64,000 bases of DNA, taken from positions 186,001-250,000 of the forward strand of contig NZ_JACOPD010000004.1 in the NCBI RefSeq assembly GCF_014287955.1. Reading direction: 5' to 3'. The notes beneath the pieces were generated by a model. The model was given only the letters and a program-made list of their open reading frames with translations. It ran no database searches and was not told the origin of the DNA. The stretch comes from Lachnospira hominis (ex Liu et al. 2021). GTDB lineage: Bacteria > Bacillota > Clostridia > Lachnospirales > Lachnospiraceae. A program made the position numbers and the translations under genes. Below, one piece after another: positions 60,446-64,000 of the stretch (positions are counted from its first letter, which is position 1; every line of letters begins with the position of its first letter).

Positions 60446-61723
60446 ATGAAAGTTTCGTATAAAGATATGGAGTTGTATGCCATAACTGATAACAGATGGC
60501 TTAATGGAAGAAAATTAAGTGAAGTTGTTGAGGATATTTTAAATAATGGTGCAACTTTTTTACAGCTGCGAGATAAGGAAGCAACACATGAAGAGCTTGT
60601 TGCAGAGGCTAAAGAACTTAAAGTGATTGCAGCAAAATATAAAGTTCCGTTTGTGGTTAATGATGATGTGCTTGCTGCAAAGGAAGCTGATGCCGATGGT
60701 GTCCATATCGGACAAAGCGATACCGCTTATGAAGAAGCAAGAAAGATTCTTGGACCTGATAAGATTATAGGTATGACGGCGAAGACTGTTGAACAGGCAC
60801 AAATGGCTGAAAAACTTGGTGCTGATTATATAGGTACCGGGGCAGTATTTCATACAAGTACCAAAACGGATGCAAAAGATATGAAATTAAAAACACTTGT
60901 TACAGTTGCGGACAGCGTTGATATGCCTGTTGTTGCAATTGGCGGTATAACCTATGATAACATGGACAAAGTCAAAGATACGGGAGTTTCCGGAATTGCA
61001 GTTGTTTCGGCTTTGTTTGGTGCAGATAATCCGGGAGCAGCGACTCGTAAGATGAAAGAAAAATGCGATAAGATATTTAATTATAATCCGCGTAATATAA
61101 TTTTTGATATGGACGGTACGCTTCTTGATTCAATGCCTTACTGGAGACATCTTGCGAGAGAGTATGCATTAAGCCATGTGGAAAGTTTGCCAGATGATTT
61201 TGATAGTATGACTTATACGATGGATATGGTAGAGTGCGGAAAATATTTTCAGGATGTACTTGGGATTAATGTTCCATATGATAAAATGCAGGAAGAAATA
61301 CTGGGGATAATGGGAGAACATTATAAGAATGATATTCCTATGAAACCCGGCATGAGAAGGCTGTTGATTACAGAAAAGGCAAATGGAAGTACGATGAGTA
61401 TATTTACCAATTCAGATATAAAATGTGCACAGGATGCAATGGAAAGGCTGGGACTTTCAGATTGTTTCCGCTTTATGACTACATCATACATTATAGGAAT
61501 TAATAAAAAATATCCGGAAAGTTATATAAAAGTCTGCGATATGATGGGATGTAACCCCTGTGATATTTATATTTATGAGGATGTCCTTCACGGCGTCGAA
61601 AATGGTAAAGCAGCTGGATGTAAAGTTATTGCTGTATATGATGAAGATTCAAAAGACCATTGGGAAATAATAAAAAATACAGCTGATGATGTAATTGATA
61701 TCCAGCAGAGGGAGGAATCATGA
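60446..61723 (+). CDS. Fusion: thiamine phosphate synthase (ThiE) + HAD-family phosphatase
   Basis: 425 residues. Residues ~8-210 are ThiE: '[14 protein letters not shown]', '[23 protein letters not shown]', '[27 protein letters not shown]' in pieces, and '[12 protein letters not shown]'. From ~218 a HAD domain starts with '[16 protein letters not shown]' (D-x-D), then 'IFTNSD', a Lys in 'KKYPESYI' and '[15 protein letters not shown]'. ThiE makes thiamine monophosphate; a fused phosphatase could release thiamine for pyrophosphokinase when ThiL is absent (inference). The stop overlaps mnmA (ATGA). Confidence 0.85.
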   Translation: MKVSYKDMELYAITDNRWLNGRKLSEVVEDILNNGATFLQLRDKEATHEELVAEAKELKVIAAKYKVPFVVNDDVLAAKEADADGVHIGQSDTAYEEARKILGPDKIIGMTAKTVEQAQMAEKLGADYIGTGAVFHTSTKTDAKDMKLKTLVTVADSVDMPVVAIGGITYDNMDKVKDTGVSGIAVVSALFGADNPGAATRKMKEKCDKIFNYNPRNIIFDMDGTLLDSMPYWRHLAREYALSHVESLPDDFDSMTYTMDMVECGKYFQDVLGINVPYDKMQEEILGIMGEHYKNDIPMKPGMRRLLITEKANGSTMSIFTNSDIKCAQDAMERLGLSDCFRFMTTSYIIGINKKYPESYIKVCDMMGCNPCDIYIYEDVLHGVENGKAAGCKVIAVYDEDSKDHWEIIKNTADDVIDIQQREES

Positions 61724-62793
61724 AAAAGAAAGTTGTAGTTGGAATGTCAGGAGGCGTCGATTCGTCAGTGGCAGCATATCTTTTAAAAGAGCAGGGATAT
61801 GATGTCATTGGTGTTACAATGCAGATATGGCAGGACGAGTCACAGGAACAGATAGAGGACAACGGAGGCTGCTGTGGGATTACGGCGGTCGATGATGCAA
61901 GAAGAGTAGCGATGCAGCTTGATATTCCTTACTATGTTATGAATTTTAAAAATGAATTCAAGAAAAATGTAATAGATTATTTTACTGATGAATACATTCA
62001 TGGAAGAACGCCAAATCCATGTATTGCATGTAACAGACATGTAAAATGGGAATCTCTTTTAAAGAGAAGCCTTGAAATAGGTGCAGATTGTATCGCTACA
62101 GGACACTATGCAAGAATAGCACAGCTTGAAAATGGCAGATATGCGATAAGAAATTCAGTAACTGCAAAAAAAGACCAGACATATGCTTTGTATAATCTCA
62201 CACAGGAACAGCTGTCACATACGCTTATGCCGGTCGGTGATTATAATAAAGATGAAATAAGAGCTATCGCAGAAAAGATAGGTATTCAGGTAGCACATAA
62301 GCCTGACAGCATGGAGATATGTTTCGTGCCTGACAATGATTATGCAGGATTTATTACACGCGAGACAGGATATGTGAGCAGACCTGGTAATTTTGTCGAT
62401 TTACATGGCAATATTCTTGGAACACACAAGGGTATAATTCATTATACAGTCGGACAACGAAAGGGGCTTGGCCTTGCAATGGGACATCCTGTTTTTGTTG
62501 TTGCGATAAGACCGGAGACAAACGAAGTCGTAATCGGTGAAAATGATGATGTATTTTCAACAAAACTATATGCAAATAATATTAATCTCATGTCAGTTGA
62601 CAAAATTGAAGAACCAATACGTGCAAGAGCTAAAATCAGATACAGCCATGAAGGTGCTGACTGTACAATACGGATGGCTGATGACGGACTGCTGGAGTGC
62701 GTATTTGATGAAAAACAGAGAGCTGTAACGCCGGGACAGGCACTTGTAATATATGATGGAGACTATGTTTTAGGAGGAGGAACAATAATATGA
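61720..62793 (+). CDS. mnmA: tRNA-specific 2-thiouridylase
   Basis: 357 residues. PP-loop '[16 protein letters not shown]' at the N terminus; the two catalytic cysteines are in '[12 protein letters not shown]' near 102 and '[12 protein letters not shown]' near 200; '[11 protein letters not shown]' follows. It makes 2-thiouridine at position 34 of Lys, Glu and Gln tRNAs using sulfur from a cysteine desulfurase. Overlaps both neighbours by four bases (ATGA), so thiE-HAD, mnmA and the Rrf2 gene form one coupled unit, linked by sulfur metabolism. Confidence 0.95.
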   Translation: MKKKVVVGMSGGVDSSVAAYLLKEQGYDVIGVTMQIWQDESQEQIEDNGGCCGITAVDDARRVAMQLDIPYYVMNFKNEFKKNVIDYFTDEYIHGRTPNPCIACNRHVKWESLLKRSLEIGADCIATGHYARIAQLENGRYAIRNSVTAKKDQTYALYNLTQEQLSHTLMPVGDYNKDEIRAIAEKIGIQVAHKPDSMEICFVPDNDYAGFITRETGYVSRPGNFVDLHGNILGTHKGIIHYTVGQRKGLGLAMGHPVFVVAIRPETNEVVIGENDDVFSTKLYANNINLMSVDKIEEPIRARAKIRYSHEGADCTIRMADDGLLECVFDEKQRAVTPGQALVIYDGDYVLGGGTII

Positions 62794-63224
62794 AAATATC
62801 AACAAAAGGAAGATATGCAGTAAGACTTATGCTTGATCTTGCCATGCATAATACAGGAGAAGCAGTAAGCATAAAAGATATATCAAAGCGTCAGGGGGTA
62901 TCTGATAAGTATCTTGAGCAGATTATTTCTGTTCTTAACAAAGCAGGATATGTGCGAAGCATAAGAGGTGCACAAGGCGGATACATGTTAAAGAAAGATC
63001 CTAAGGATTATACTGTAGGCATGATTTTAAGGCTTACTGAAGGTTCACTTGCACCTGTATCGTGTGTTGATGATGACGATATGGTATGTGAAAGAGAAAA
63101 CGGCTGTGTTACGTTTTATGTGTGGAAAAAACTGAATGATGCAATTAATGGAGTTGTCGATTCGATAACACTTGCGGATTTAGTAGAAATGCAGATGCAG
63201 ATGAGCGATAATTACGTCATTTAA
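62790..63224 (+). CDS. Rrf2/IscR/CymR-family regulator with three cysteines
   Basis: 144 residues. Begins with the Rrf2 signature '[20 protein letters not shown]', winged helix through ~65 including '[11 protein letters not shown]'. Three cysteines at 92, 100 and 106 (C-x7-C-x5-C) resemble the [2Fe-2S] ligands of IscR (C-x5-C-x5-C), while CymR lacks them. The adjacent metY carries a palindrome across its start site, and mnmA needs sulfur, so control by Fe-S or cysteine status is the likely role (inference). Confidence 0.88.
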   Translation: MKISTKGRYAVRLMLDLAMHNTGEAVSIKDISKRQGVSDKYLEQIISVLNKAGYVRSIRGAQGGYMLKKDPKDYTVGMILRLTEGSLAPVSCVDDDDMVCERENGCVTFYVWKKLNDAINGVVDSITLADLVEMQMQMSDNYVI

Positions 63225-63252
63225 AAAATATATAAAAATTTTCATTTTTTTA

Positions 63253-63281
63253 TTGACATAAAAAGTGAAAATTGTTATATT
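63253..63281 (+). promoter_or_regulatory. Promoter of metY
   Basis: TTGACA (63253-63258) and TATATT (63276-63281) with a 17-base spacer, 97 bases before the metY start. Confidence 0.75.
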
Positions 63282-63289
63282 ATGGTTAA

Positions 63290-63310
63290 TTCATAGCAAA
63301 CCACTATGAA
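63290..63310. promoter_or_regulatory. Operator-like palindrome at the metY start site
   Basis: TTCATAG (63290-63296) and CTATGAA (63304-63310) form a perfect inverted repeat across 7 bases, directly downstream of the -10 box where transcription should start. It lies 66 bases after the Rrf2-type regulator gene, the best candidate binder. Confidence 0.6.
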
Positions 63311-63377
63311 AACAAGGATATTAATAATTAAGAATATAACAGCGATGTTTTAATTACTCGCGGAAAAGAGGAATGTT

Positions 63378-64000
63378 ATGGCAAAGAAAGCATACAAAGA
63401 CAGAGATTTAAAATTTGAAACATTACAGCTTCATGTAGGACAGGAAACTGCAGACCCGGTTACAGATGCAAGAGCAGTACCTATTTATCAGACATCATCA
63501 TTTGTATTCCACAATTCACAGCATGCGGCTGACCGTTTTGCGTTAAAGGATGCAGGTAACATTTATGGCAGACTTACAAATCCTACAGAAGATGTTTTCG
63601 AGAAGAGAATGGCTGCTCTTGAAGGCGGTGTCGCAGCTCTTGCTGTAGCATCAGGTGCAGCAGCTGTTGCTTATACAATTCAGAATCTTGCATTTGCAGG
63701 TGACCATATCGTAGCCGCAAAGAATATTTATGGTGGTACATATAACTATCTTGCACATACAATCGTTGATTACGGTGTTACTACAACATTCGTTGATCCT
63801 CTTGATGTTAAGAATTTTGAAGATGCAATCCAGGATAACACAAAGGCTCTTTATATCGAGACACTTGGCAATCCTAATTCAGAAGTTGCAGATATTGAAG
63901 CTATTGCTAAGATTGCACATGCTCACAACATTCCGCTTGTAATCGATAGCACATTTGCAACTCCATATCTTGTTCGTCCATTTGAATATGGTGCTGATAT
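63378..64000 (+). CDS. metY: O-acetylhomoserine sulfhydrylase, N-terminal part
   Basis: The gene runs off the right edge after ~207 residues (family ~430). '[33 protein letters not shown]' region, '[25 protein letters not shown]' and '[18 protein letters not shown]' are typical of the long Cys/Met PLP family; the lysine that binds PLP lies beyond the window. It converts O-acetylhomoserine and sulfide to homocysteine, or O-acetylserine to cysteine. AGAGG ribosome site upstream. Expression is probably controlled by the palindrome at its start site. Confidence 0.93.
   Translation, partial: MAKKAYKDRDLKFETLQLHVGQETADPVTDARAVPIYQTSSFVFHNSQHAADRFALKDAGNIYGRLTNPTEDVFEKRMAALEGGVAALAVASGAAAVAYTIQNLAFAGDHIVAAKNIYGGTYNYLAHTIVDYGVTTTFVDPLDVKNFEDAIQDNTKALYIETLGNPNSEVADIEAIAKIAHAHNIPLVIDSTFATPYLVRPFEYGAD

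Noticed and set aside
63225..63377. S-box or T-box leader before metY
   Set aside because: Only a promoter and a palindrome are visible; the leader is too short and lacks the T-box AGGGTGGNACCGCG-type core or S-box helices.
1..64000. CRISPR arrays, tRNA and rRNA genes, prophage or transposase genes
   Set aside because: None recognised on either strand in a read-through of the window.

Overview
The window looks like chromosome from a low-GC Gram-positive gut anaerobe of the Lachnospiraceae, plausibly close to Lachnospira (Eubacterium) eligens. The reasons are the AT-rich codon use, strong AGGAGG-type ribosome sites, PL10-type pectate lyases, a Streptococcus/Clostridium-order fatty-acid operon with FabK, DUF6033-like proteins of a type I associate with Lachnospiraceae, and sortase-type C termini of the NTGD kind. 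The species assignment is inference. The window starts inside a GntP permease and ends inside metY.

Layout. 1-2.9 kb: a GntP permease, tartronate-semialdehyde reductase and glycerate 2-kinase, the lower half of a hexarate/glycerate route. 3-13.4 kb: galM, then a purine/molybdenum-hydroxylase region (NCS2 permease; xanthine-dehydrogenase-like FAD, 2Fe-2S and molybdopterin subunits; a divergent group with a THEP1-like NTPase fused to a MocA-like nucleotidyltransferase and a FecBCD-type ABC importer that I suspect carries molybdate or tungstate). 13.4-18.3 kb: an AraC regulator divergent from two PL10-family proteins, the second wall-anchored and apparently degenerate. 18.5-29.5 kb: MATE exporter, a Lon-like AAA+ ATPase without protease domain, a membrane phosphoesterase, potABCD, and an oleate hydratase with an extra N-terminal hydrophobic segment.

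29.7-32.4 kb is accessory: a Nudix protein, an AT-rich unknown gene, a compact toxin/antisense-RNA cassette not described by the ORFs, and the remains of a type I restriction locus. 32.4-38 kb: asparaginase, a two-domain PPK2 kinase and four small cytoplasmic coiled-coil genes. 38.1-48.6 kb: the complete fab/acc operon (fabH-acpP-fabK-fabD-fabG-fabF-accB-fabZ-accC-accDA plus a second FabK-like flavoprotein) behind FabT-like operator palindromes. 48.6-64 kb: wall protein, pflA, adenosine deaminase, an unusual RelA/SpoT-domain protein, gltX, a likely C-rich small RNA, GntR regulator, PPase-Nudix fusion, proX, second MATE exporter, ThiE-HAD fusion, mnmA, an IscR/CymR-type regulator and metY with an operator palindrome.

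The items I would check first are the par-like toxin/antisense cassette (31.03-31.41 kb), the C-rich small RNA with its own promoter and terminator (56.22-56.46 kb), the RelA/SpoT-domain protein with a substituted active site and a 400-residue unknown tail, and the pyrophosphatase-Nudix and ThiE-HAD fusions. All functional statements come from reading motifs in the sequence; no database search was run.
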